Assembly: GCA_041481445.1 (NCBI GenBank)
Contig: JBGPBV010000070.1
Coordinates: forward strand, 1-31,392
Reading direction: 5' to 3'
DNA: 31,392 nucleotides
DNA from: AA29 sp041481445
Lineage (GTDB): Bacteria > Acidobacteriota > Vicinamibacteria > Fen-336
In this document: one piece after another, positions 16,214-24,500 of the stretch
Numbering within the stretch: position 1 is the stretch's first letter
Layout: every line of letters begins with the position of its first letter
The notes under the pieces: model-generated
What the model was told of the DNA's origin: nothing
What the model saw: the letters and a program-made list of their open reading frames with translations, nothing else
The model's database searches: none
Translations under genes and position numbers: made by a program

Positions 16214-17619
16214 CGCAGGCTCGGGACGCGCGCCAGCTCGTCGTAGAGGTGGACGGCGGCCCGCATGCACTTCTTCCAGTCGCCCAGGTGAAGGCTCTCG
16301 TTCTCGGAGTGCGCCCCGCACTCGGGATCCTCCACGCCGGTGAGGAGGCAGGGGGCGCCCTTCAGGAAGTCCGAGAACGGCTGCACGAAGCCGATGGAGC
16401 CACCCGCGCCCATCAGGGCCGCCGGCTTTCCGAAGCCCTTCTCGAGGGCGCGCCGGGCGGCTTCGAAGGCGGGGCCTTCGGGATCCGTCTGCCACCAGGG
16501 CGTGCTGCGCACGATGCGCGCCTCGACCTGGGCGCCGTGCGGTGGGTTCTTCGTGAGCTTGCGCACGAGGAGCTCGCCCGCCTCCCGCGAGTCCATGTCG
16601 GGCACCGTGCGCATCGAGAGGCGTGCCCGGGCGGAGTCGAGGATCTGGTTCGACGATCCGGCGATCGGGTGCGCCTCGAATGCGATGGCGGTCAGCGACG
16701 GGCGCGTCCAGAGCGTCTCGAACGGCGAGTATCCCTTCTCGCCCGTCAGCTTCACGCCCGGCCGCAGCCCGGCCTGGCGTGCGATCCTCCGCGCGTCGAA
16801 CGGGAGCCGGCGTAGTCGCGCCCGCTCCCGCGGCGGGGTCCTGGCGACTCTCCGGTAGAGGCCCGGGATGTCGAGCGACCCGTCCCGGGCGGTCAGGTCG
16901 GCGATGAGCCGGCTCAGGATCTGCACCGGGTCGGGAACGAGCCCGCCTCTCTGGCCACTGTGCACGGGCCGCTCCAGGCAACGCACCTCGACGTCCACCT
17001 GGCACAGCCCGCGCAGCCGGTAGGTCAGCCCGGGCACGCCGGTGTCGAAGTTCGCGGTATCCGAGAGCACGACGGCGTCGGCCGCCAGCAGCTTCTTGTA
17101 GTGCCCCAGGAAGCGGGCGAGGTTCTCCGAGCCGATCTCCTCCTCGCCCTCGATCAGGAACTTCACGTTGCAGGGCAGCGCGCCCGCGCTCCGCAGGTAG
17201 GCGGCCACGGCGGCCACGTGGACGAGGATGCCGCCCTTGTCGTCGGCGGTGCCCCGGCCGTAGAGGCGCCCGCCGCGCTGCACCGGCTCGAAGGGCGGGC
17301 TCGTCCAGCGCTCGGGACGCCCGGGCGGCACCACGTCGTGGTGGCCGTACAACACGAGCGTCGGTGCCCCCGCTCGCTTCCGCCAGTCCCCGTAGACGTA
17401 CGGATGGACGCCGGGGATCTCCAGGACGCGCACGTTCTCGAGGCCCGTCTGGCGCAGCCGCTCGGCGAAGGCGACGGCCGAGCGACGGACCTCTTGCGCG
17501 GGAAAGCCTGGCGCCGACACGCTGGGGATCCGCGCCAGCTCGAGGAGCGCTCGCTTGGCCTCCTCGAAGTGCTCGTCCACCGACCTCAGCGCGTCCGCGA
17601 CTCCGCCCCTGGCCGTCAT
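16210..17619 (-). CDS. M20-family metallopeptidase (dipeptidase/deacylase type)
   Basis: 469 residues, usual size for M20 dipeptidases. Metal-site motifs are complete: VLYGHHDVVPPG (H93, D95), GRGTADDKGG (D126), IEGEEEIGSEN (E159/E160), SDTANFD, and a C-terminal GAHSENESLHLG. A lid domain with RPVHSGQRGG lies between. No signal peptide, so cytoplasmic; it should hydrolyse dipeptides or N-acyl amino acids with two metal ions. Start ATG 17619 follows an AGAGGTGAG site. It lies inside the chr operon: 45 nt after the ornithine-cyclodeaminase-family gene, and its stop overlaps the chrA start. That neighbourhood is unusual for the family; a link to Cys-Gly or thiol metabolism during chromate stress is conceivable but speculative. 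Confidence 0.88.
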   Translation of the reverse strand: MTARGGVADALRSVDEHFEEAKRALLELARIPSVSAPGFPAQEVRRSAVAFAERLRQTGLENVRVLEIPGVHPYVYGDWRKRAGAPTLVLYGHHDVVPPGRPERWTSPPFEPVQRGGRLYGRGTADDKGGILVHVAAVAAYLRSAGALPCNVKFLIEGEEEIGSENLARFLGHYKKLLAADAVVLSDTANFDTGVPGLTYRLRGLCQVDVEVRCLERPVHSGQRGGLVPDPVQILSRLIADLTARDGSLDIPGLYRRVARTPPRERARLRRLPFDARRIARQAGLRPGVKLTGEKGYSPFETLWTRPSLTAIAFEAHPIAGSSNQILDSARARLSMRTVPDMDSREAGELLVRKLTKNPPHGAQVEARIVRSTPWWQTDPEGPAFEAARRALEKGFGKPAALMGAGGSIGFVQPFSDFLKGAPCLLTGVEDPECGAHSENESLHLGDWKKCMRAAVHLYDELARVPSLR

Positions 17620-17664
17620 CTCTCACCTCTTCTCGAACGCCGGGAACACCGCGGGTCCACGCGC

Positions 17665-18654
17665 CTACTCCCCCAGGGCGACGGTGAGACCCACGCCGCC
17701 GGCCAGCGCCTTCTCGTAGACCACCGCCGCCGCCGCGACGTCCTCGAGCGCCGTCCCCGTCGAGTCGAAGATGGTGATCTCCTCCGCCGAGCGCCGTCCG
17801 GGCTTGCGCCCGGCCACGAGGTCGGCCAGCTCCGCGTGGACGTCGGAGCGCGACATCGCTCCCTTCTCCAGCGCGTGATGGAGGTCCCCGATCGCGGCGC
17901 ACTGCTCCAGCACGTCCGTCACCACCACTCCCGCCGCCATCAGCTCCGGGTCCAGCTCCTGCTTGTCCGAGCTGTCCGCGCCGACGGCGGCGACGAACGT
18001 CCCCGGCCGGACGTGCTCGCGGAGGAGGAACGCCTTGCGTGACGGCGTGCTGGTGACGCAGACGTCGCTCCGGGCCAGCGCTCCCGGGAAGCTCTCGACC
18101 GGCGTCACGTCGATGCCCAGCTCCCGCGACATCTCCCGCGCATACGACCGCGCGGCGGCAGGGTCGGCGTCGAAGGCGAAGGCGCGCGCCAGGGGGCGCA
18201 CGCGCAGGAGCGCGCGGAGCTGCGCCCGGCCCTGGCTTCCGCAGCCGCAGATCGTCGCGGTGCGGGCTTCCGGCCGGGCCAGGTGCCTGGCCGCGACCGC
18301 GGTCGCCGCGGCCGTGCGTCGGATCGTCACCTCGATCGAGTCCATCACCGCCAGCGGACGCCCGTCCGTGGCATCGCACAGCACGATCACGCCCTGGATG
18401 GCGGGGAGGCCGTGACGGCGAGGGTTGTCCGGGAAGTTCGCGTTCGTCTTGGCCGCGAAGTAGAGGCGGCCGAGGTCCAGGCCGGCGGCCTTGATGTGGA
18501 ATCCGCCCTCGGGTGCCCTGACTCCCAGGACCCCGGGCGGGAGGCTCCGCCCCTCCGCGTGCAGCCGGAACGCGCCTTCCACGGCGGCAATGCACTCGTC
18601 CCAGCCGAGCAGGGCCTGGACGTCGCGGCGCGTCAGGATGCGCGTCTCCGTCAC
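17665..18654 (-). CDS. Ornithine cyclodeaminase / mu-crystallin family NAD(P)-dependent enzyme
   Basis: 329 residues from GTG 18654, which overlaps the chrB stop (GTGA) and is preceded within chrB by AGGAGGAAGAG, an excellent ribosome binding site. Family signatures: LYFAAKTNANFPDNP with K69, GLPAIQGVIVLCDATDGRPLA, IRRTAAATAVAARHLA, and the Rossmann loop ICGCGSQGR (136-143), followed by SDVCVTSTPS and VGADSSDKQELD. Members include ornithine cyclodeaminase, alanine dehydrogenase, ketimine reductase and SbnB-like enzymes; sequence alone does not decide among them. Translational coupling to chrB shows it belongs to the chromate locus, which is not a usual partner. Confidence 0.85.
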   Translation of the reverse strand: MTETRILTRRDVQALLGWDECIAAVEGAFRLHAEGRSLPPGVLGVRAPEGGFHIKAAGLDLGRLYFAAKTNANFPDNPRRHGLPAIQGVIVLCDATDGRPLAVMDSIEVTIRRTAAATAVAARHLARPEARTATICGCGSQGRAQLRALLRVRPLARAFAFDADPAAARSYAREMSRELGIDVTPVESFPGALARSDVCVTSTPSRKAFLLREHVRPGTFVAAVGADSSDKQELDPELMAAGVVVTDVLEQCAAIGDLHHALEKGAMSRSDVHAELADLVAGRKPGRRSAEEITIFDSTGTALEDVAAAAVVYEKALAGGVGLTVALGE

Positions 18655-19613
18655 CTCTTCCTCCTGAAGTACTCGTAGAGCGCCTCGAAGACGGCGCCTC
18701 CGTCGCGCCGCCGGGCCTCGTCCTCCTTGTGGCGCATGGCGATTCCCGCGATGAGATGGTCGAGGCCGACTGTCTCCGGGTGGTTGAACTTGCCATCCTT
18801 CAGGTCCACGTCGTGGACGATCTCCCCGAGGCGCGCGAGGGCCTTGTCCTCGAGGGCAAAGCGCCGGAGCAACACCTCGAACGTGCACCGGTCGCCCTCG
18901 TGGGTGAAGTCGGCCTCGAACATGTCGAAGCGCAGCTCGCCGGGCACGGGGGGCTCCTCGCCGCGTACGAAGCGGAACCGGGCCTCCGGGTCGATGAACC
19001 GCTGGATGGCCCAGGCGCTGGCGATGCGGTCGACGTGCAGGCCGCGGCGGGTCACCCACGTCCGCCCTCGGACTTCTCCCGGAAAGGCGGAGCTCGGCGC
19101 CGTCTCCGAGCGCGGGGGCCGCAGGGCGGATTCGATCGACGCCAGCAGACCCTCCACGGCGCTTCGTCGGCTCGCCCCGAAGAAATCGAGCTCCGCCACC
19201 TCGGCCAGCCGCTTCCGTAGCCGAGCCAGCGCCGCTTCGATCTGCTCACTCGCGCGGGGGCGCTTTCGAGGGCGGCCCAGGCTGGCCTGGAGGGCACGGG
19301 CCTCGCGGGCCAGGTCGTCGTAATCGGCGTCGCGAGCGGCGTTGAAGAGCGCCTCCACCGAGTCGTCGGAGAGCCCCTCGACGAACCGCGCTTCGCAGAC
19401 CGACCCGTCGCCGCCGCCGGCCACGATCTCCCGGCGCACCCACTGGAAGTCTTCCAGCGCCTGGTCGCTTCGCGGGAGCACGTAGACGGAGTTCTTCACC
19501 GCCACCGCCCCCAGCCCCTGCAGGCGCCGCCCGACCTTGACCCTCAGGTAGCCGGGCTGGGGCGGGATCTGGTGGATGAGGACGAGCCAACGGGGTTCGA
19601 TCGGTTCGGGCAC
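18651..19613 (-). CDS. chrB: Chromate resistance regulator/sensor ChrB
   Basis: 320 residues from GTG 19613. The N-terminal domain starts WLVLIHQIPPQPGYLRVKVG and continues LGAVAVKNSVYVLP, diagnostic of ChrB. The C-terminal ChrB domain has RGLHVDRIASAWAIQRFIDP, FDMFEADFTHEGDRCTFEVL, IVHDVDLKDGKFNHPE and a final EALYEYFRRK, including Asp/Glu/His residues suited to metal binding. ChrB is known to regulate chr operons in response to chromate and/or to help resistance. A longer frame to 19700 would translate the promoter and operator and is rejected. No Shine-Dalgarno precedes GTG 19613, and a -10-like element ends only 6 nt before it, so the mRNA may be leaderless. First gene of a five-gene minus-strand operon. 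Confidence 0.88.
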   Translation of the reverse strand: MPEPIEPRWLVLIHQIPPQPGYLRVKVGRRLQGLGAVAVKNSVYVLPRSDQALEDFQWVRREIVAGGGDGSVCEARFVEGLSDDSVEALFNAARDADYDDLAREARALQASLGRPRKRPRASEQIEAALARLRKRLAEVAELDFFGASRRSAVEGLLASIESALRPPRSETAPSSAFPGEVRGRTWVTRRGLHVDRIASAWAIQRFIDPEARFRFVRGEEPPVPGELRFDMFEADFTHEGDRCTFEVLLRRFALEDKALARLGEIVHDVDLKDGKFNHPETVGLDHLIAGIAMRHKEDEARRRDGGAVFEALYEYFRRKR

Positions 19614-19619
19614 GGCACG

Positions 19620-19646
19620 ACTATAGCACAACTGAATCTTTGTCAG
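19620..19646 (-). promoter_or_regulatory. Putative chrB promoter with extended -10
   Basis: On the minus strand, CTGACA (19646-19641) and TATAGT (19625-19620) with a 15-nt spacer and a TGC directly before the -10 (extended -10). The predicted start of transcription falls at or within a few bases of GTG 19613. Confidence 0.5.
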
Positions 19647-19657
19647 ATACAGTTGTG
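19627..19657. promoter_or_regulatory. Palindromic operator over the chrB promoter
   Basis: 13-bp half-sites CACAACTGAATCT and AGATACAGTTGTG around a 5-nt spacer TTGTC, with one mismatch. It covers the -35 and the -35/-10 spacer of the putative chrB promoter. The length and symmetry suit a dimeric repressor, with ChrB itself the obvious candidate (inference). Confidence 0.65.
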
Positions 19658-19860
19658 TCTCATCGCCCTCCAACGGGTCGGCGAAGGGCGGTGGAAGCAC
19701 CCTTCGAGCGCCTCACCGGCGGCGGCGGCGGCCGCTTCGTGGTATCCTGTCGGTGACCCTCGAGCGGGCCCCCAGATTCGCGGTTTCGTCCCCGCCACGG
19801 ATCTGCGTAAGGTCACGAGACCGCCGCAGCTTCCCGCCCCTGGCCTCTGAGGCAATCCAG

Positions 19861-20055
19861 ATGACTTCGCTCGTGTCTCGTGTGGTCGCCGCCGTCCGTG
19901 CCTGGCTCGGTCTGAACGACCCGGCGGAGAACCGCTTGCATCCGTCGCACGGCTGGCTGCTGCCGCCCTCCGCCGACCAGCGCGCGCATGCCCTCGAGCT
20001 TGCCCGCACGTTCTCGCCGGCACCAGCGTCGTCCGTCTCCGGCAGGCGCCGGTGA
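19861..20055 (+). CDS. Small hypothetical protein
   Basis: 64 residues from ATG 19861 (VVAAVRAWLGLNDPAENRLH...). No family recognised; an amphipathic N-terminal helix, then a Pro/Ser/Ala/Arg-rich tail. Its stop overlaps the GTG start of the next gene (GTGA), the main reason to believe it is translated. A possible extended -10 (TGGTATCCT) lies about 115 nt upstream, near 19740-19748. It may be a leader peptide coupling translation to the omega-like gene, or simply noise. Confidence 0.4.
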   Translation: MTSLVSRVVAAVRAWLGLNDPAENRLHPSHGWLLPPSADQRAHALELARTFSPAPASSVSGRRR

Positions 20056-20267
20056 CCGCCCCACCGTCATCGCCACACCCGATGCTCCAGGACGGATCCG
20101 ACACGCACACCCAGGGCAATCGCTTCCTCCTCTCCGCCATCGCCTTCCTGCGCAGCAAGCAGCTCTCGGCGGGCGCCAGCGCGCGCATCGCCCGCGACGG
20201 ACACAAGCCCACCTACATCGCGGTGCTCGAGGTGCTGGCCAACACGATCTCCTGGAGCCGCGTCTAG
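20052..20267 (+). CDS. RNA polymerase omega-subunit-like small protein
   Basis: 71 residues from GTG 20052. The core NRFLLSAIAFLRSKQL followed by ASARI, then HKPTYIAVLEVLANTISW, resembles the omega subunit pattern (E. coli NRFDLVLVAARRARQM then iALrEI.eG.I). Omega stabilises the beta' subunit during RNA polymerase assembly. Whether this is the main rpoZ or a paralogue cannot be told: there is no gmk or other usual rpoZ neighbour. Its neighbours are a short ORF, an unknown protein and an RNA-binding RRM protein, so the cluster looks RNA-related. Assignment rests on my motif reading and needs a profile search. Confidence 0.5.
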   Translation: MTAPPSSPHPMLQDGSDTHTQGNRFLLSAIAFLRSKQLSAGASARIARDGHKPTYIAVLEVLANTISWSRV

Positions 20268-20375
20268 CCGTTCCGGTCGCCGATTGGGGGGCTCGCCGCG
20301 GACATTGACGCCCTCCGCATGGCCACCATTCGTCTCCGCCGGGCGAGTGAGCGGCTTGGGAAGGAAGAGTGCAGC

Positions 20376-20891
20376 ATGCCCGCACCTGTTCGCCTCGTCT
20401 CCGACGGCGAAGAGATGGTCCTGTCGAGAGGTGAGTCCTTTCGCATCCGTCCGAGGCCGGGATCGCACCACGCCGTGATCGGGCGCGCGCGTGAATCGGC
20501 GGGATCACAGCGGATCGCCATTCAGTACCTGGGCTTCCACGACGTCTCGGATCGGCGCGAGTACGTGCTCAGCGCGCAGCGGGGCGACCAGGCGGGCCGC
20601 TACACCCTCTCGATCGCGCTGGCCGCCTTTGCCAACCGCCAGGCCCTCCTGCAGGACGGGCCCGACATCTGCTACCAGAAGCTGTTGCGCGAGCTGGCCG
20701 GCGCCGAGCTGCAGGGAGCCGACGGCATCGTGGTGACGGAAGGCGACCTGGCGGCCTACCGCGAGAGTCACACCCCGCCCAAGCGCGGGAGGCTCTCGCT
20801 CCCGCGAACGCCAGGGCCCTCCAAGGCCCAGGCGGACGCCTCCGCCGGCGAGGGCGGCACGCTCGCATCGCCGCCGCGCTCGACCTCTTAG
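20376..20891 (+). CDS. Hypothetical protein, unknown family
   Basis: 171 residues from ATG 20376, which has GGAAGGAAGAG upstream; an earlier ATG at 20319 lacks such a site. Residues 1-120 look like a compact alpha/beta domain (VRLVSDGEEMVLSRGESFRI, IAIQYLGFHDVSDRREYVLS, YTLSIALAAFANRQALLQDG). The tail from about 130 is disordered and rich in Pro, Ser, Arg and Ala. No signal peptide or membrane segment. It is followed, in the same reading frame and separated only by a TAG and seven codons, by the RRM protein. Function unknown. Confidence 0.6.
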   Translation: MPAPVRLVSDGEEMVLSRGESFRIRPRPGSHHAVIGRARESAGSQRIAIQYLGFHDVSDRREYVLSAQRGDQAGRYTLSIALAAFANRQALLQDGPDICYQKLLRELAGAELQGADGIVVTEGDLAAYRESHTPPKRGRLSLPRTPGPSKAQADASAGEGGTLASPPRSTS

Positions 20892-20912
20892 CACGAAGAA
20901 AGCAGGGATCCC

Positions 20913-21284
20913 ATTCAGACCAAACTGTTCGTCGGCAACCTGGACTTCGACACGACGCAGGACGACCTGAAGACCCTCTTCGCAGAGGCGGGGGAGGTCG
21001 TGAGCGTCACCCTCCCCACCGACCGTGACTCGGGGCGCCCGCGGGGGTTCGCCTTCGTCGAGATGTCGACGGCCGAACAGGCCACGGCGGCCCTGGAGAA
21101 GCTCAACGGGTTCGCGGTGCGCGGCCGCGCCATCCGCGTCGACGCGGCCACCGAGAGGCCGGCCGGGGCCATGGGATCCCAGCCCGGCGGCTTCACTCGC
21201 CGGCCGTCGAGCTTCGCTCCGGGGCCCCGCTCGCGTCCGAAGGGCAGCCGCCGGAACCTGCGCGCGCGCAAGCGAGGCTTCTAG
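20913..21284 (+). CDS. RNA-binding protein with RRM domain, non-canonical ATT start
   Basis: 123 residues if started at ATT 20913. A single RRM domain: RNP2 KLFVGNL (4-10), RNP1 RGFAFVEM (44-51), and the usual bacterial RRM layout DFDTTQDDLKTLFAEAG, GEVVSVTLPTDRDSGRP, AEQATAALEKLNGF, GRAIRVD. The C-terminal 40 residues are Arg/Ser/Pro-rich, as in bacterial Rbp proteins. No ATG, GTG or TTG exists between the in-frame TAG of the previous gene (20889-20891) and the start of RNP2. ATT 20913, placed exactly where homologues start (M-x-T-K-L-F), follows AGGGA 4 nt away; CTG 20925 would cut RNP2. Either a rare ATT start, a G-to-T change or error, or readthrough from the upstream gene. Confidence 0.8.
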   Translation: MQTKLFVGNLDFDTTQDDLKTLFAEAGEVVSVTLPTDRDSGRPRGFAFVEMSTAEQATAALEKLNGFAVRGRAIRVDAATERPAGAMGSQPGGFTRRPSSFAPGPRSRPKGSRRNLRARKRGF

Positions 21285-21509
21285 TCGGCTAGCCCCACGC
21301 GCTCGAGCGCGCTCTCGAAGCCCGTCAGCCGCCGGAGGAGGGCGTTGTAGCGCGAATGGGCCGAGTCGGGGTCCTCACGGGCCAGCCGCGCTCGCCTCCG
21401 GGCAGGTGCGCGAGCTCCACGGCTCGATTCCAGCTCGGCCCCTGGAAAGCCACCGCCAACGCTGGTTTCCCGGCTACAATCCTCGCGCCGCCTGCCGTGG
21501 AGGTCATCA

Positions 21510-24500
21510 TTGACAGGGAACGGGACCGCGGCCGCATCGCCGCTGCGGCTGCTGGGCCTGTGCCTCCTGGCCACCCTCGCACCCACCCTCGCCCGCGCGC
21601 AAGCCGTCAGCGGCACGATCCTCGGAACGGTCAAGGATGCGAGCGGGGCCGTGATTCCGGGCGTACGCGTGACCCTGACCCACGCCGCGACCGGACTCAC
21701 ACGCGAGGTGACCACCGACTCCACCGGGATGTTCGCGGCACCGCTGATCGCCACCGGATCCTACCTGGTGGCCGCGGAGGCGGCGGGCTTCAGGCAGGCG
21801 TCCTTGACCGGAGTCCTGGTCACCGTGGACCAGAAGGTGCGCGTCGAGCTCAGGCTCGACCTCGGCGACCGCGCCGACTCGGTGACCGTGCAGGCCGAAA
21901 ATCCGCTCGTCCAGACGTCGTCTTCGGACCTGAGTGCCACCCTGGGTGCGACCCAGATCCAGGACCTGCCCCTCAACGGACGGAACTTCGTGAGCCTGAC
22001 CCGCACGATTCCGGGTGTCACACGGGGCGTCATCGGATCCAACATCGACGGGGCGGGCGGCCTGGCCTGGCGCGATTCCGCCTCCTTCTCCGCCAGCGGC
22101 CAGCGCGCGCGCGACAACACGTTCCTGCTCGACGGCGTCGACAACAACGAGAGCTGGCTCCAGTCGGTGGTGGTGTTCCCGAGCGTCGATGCGCTCGACG
22201 AGTTCAAGCTGCAGACGGGCACCTACGCGGCCGAGTTCGGAAAGTCGCTGGGCGGCGTCGTCAACCTGCAGATCCGGTCGGGCTCCAACCAGTTCCACGG
22301 CGGGGCGTTCGGCTTCCTGCGCGACGACGCGCTCGACGCCAACAACTTCTTCAACAACCGGGCCGGGATCGCCCGTGCCCCCTTCCGCCAGCACCAGTTC
22401 GGGGGGACCGTGGGCGGCCCTCTTCGGAAGGACCGGACCTTCTTCTTTGCGGACTACCAGGGGACGCGGATCGAGCAGGGAGTGAACCGCGTCTCCACCG
22501 TTCCCTCAGCGGCGATGCGCAAAGGGGATTTCTCCGAGATCAACCAGGTCATCTACGACCCCCTGACCGGCCGACCCTTCCCCGGAAACGTCATCCCGGC
22601 TCCGCGTTGGGATCCCGCCGCCCGGAACGTCATGGAGCAGCTCATTCCCCCGCCGAATACGGAAGGCCGCCGCGCGAACGGCCAGATCGTCGACAACTAC
22701 GTCATCAACCCCCGCCTCGAGCGGCAGGACGACCAGTTCGACGTGAAGGTCGACCACGCGGTGAGCGGAGCGAACCGATTCTTCCTGCGCTACAGCTTCC
22801 AGGAGAGCCATCGCGTCCTGCCGCCGTCCCTGCCGCGCGGCGACGGCGGCGTCGCCGGGGACAGTCGCATCCGAGCCCAGAGCATCGCCTTCAACGACAC
22901 GCACGCGCTGGGCCCGCGCTGGCTCAACGAGCTGCGCCTCGGCTACAGCTCCTTCGACTTGCATGGCCTGCCCGTCGGCTACGGCGAGAACGTCGCGCAA
23001 GAGATGGGGATCCCCAACGTCAACCTCGGCCCCTACACTTCGGGCATGAGCGCGATCCAATTCGCGGGAACGGGCTTGCGCCTGGGCAGCGGTCAGCCCC
23101 TCACTGCGAACCTCGGCACTCTGCAGGTCCTGGACAACGTGACGCTCATCCGTGGGCACCACACGTTCAAGGCCGGGGGCAGCGCGACCTTCCGCTCGCG
23201 GGAGATCCTGAACGCGGACAGCATCACCGGTCAGTTCGTCTTCAACTCGAATCTCACTTCGAACTGCGGAGGCCAGCCCGCGCCGTGTCGCCTGGACGCC
23301 GGCTCGGGCTACGACGTGGCCAGCTTCCTCCTCGGCTACGCCAGCAGCCGGAGCCGGAGCCTCATCGGCGAGGAGACCTACACGGAGAAGCGGACGGAAT
23401 GGGCCGTCTACGTCCAGGACGATTTCCGCGTCCGCTCCCGGCTCACGCTCAACCTCGGCCTGCGCTGGGACGTGTTCGTCCCGTGGGTGGAGAAGGACGA
23501 CCGGCAGTCCAACTTCGATCCCTCCACGGGCCGGTTCGTGGTCGCCTCGGACGACGCCGTGATCGACGGGGTCGCGGTCGGCCGGTATCTGCAGACCTAC
23601 TCGAAGAAGGACTTCGGACCCCGGCTCGGCTTCGCCTACGACGCGAGGGGAAACGGCCGCACGGTCCTTCGGGGTGGGTTCGGAGTGTTCTGGAACGCGG
23701 GCGCCGGCGGCACCTCCTCCTCCAAGGCGCAGAACCCGCCGTTCCTGCGCGCCACCGCCCAGACCACGGGCTTCGGCACCACCCTCAAGCTCTCCGAGGG
23801 CTTGCCGCCTCTCCCCGCCGTCGACCCCGACCTGCCCCCGGCCGGGAACACGCGGTCGGCCTTCGACATCGACGCCCGCGACTCGTACGCGGCGAACTGG
23901 AACCTGAACGTTCAGCAGCAGCTCGGCCGGGACTCTCTCGTGGAAGTCGCGTACGTGGGCTCGAAGGGCGGGCAGCTCGTCGTGAAGACGGACCAGAACC
24001 AGGCCTTCCCGATCGTGGGAGTCACCGACCCCAACGTGAACCGGCCCTACGCCCGGCTCTCTCCCGCTCTCGGCACCGTGGGCACCGTCCAGACTTCGGG
24101 GACCCTCGCCTATCACGCGCTGCTCGTGAAGCTCCAGCGGCGCTTTGCGAACGGTCTCTCGTTCCTCAACTCCTATACGTTCGGCAAGGTGATCGACCTC
24201 GCCTCGGACAACGACGGGGGAGTGACCCTCACGAACGTGTACGACCCCGGTTACAACCGCGGGCCAGCCGACTACGACGTGACCCACACCCTCAGCTCGA
24301 GCTGGCTCTACGAGCTGCCGTTTGCGCGGACGAGCGTCCTCGGCCGCTGGCAGGTCAACGGGATCGTCTACTGGCGCACGGGCCTGCCCGTCACGATCAC
24401 GCAGACGGGGCAGATGCTCTCGACCGGCGTCTTCGTCAACCGGCCTGACCGGATCGGCGACGGCGGCGCAGCCCAGCCCACGGTCGAGCAGTGGTTCGAC

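Noticed and set aside
15050..18796. 1248-codon minus-strand frame that would make one giant protein ending in chrA
   Set aside because: Only the last 387 codons are chrA; the upstream part is out of frame over the M20 and OCD genes, which have their own motifs, starts and stops.
19701..19860. GCGGCGGCGGCGG run as a functional repeat
   Set aside because: Short GCG trinucleotide run in high-GC DNA with no other structure; chance is a sufficient explanation.
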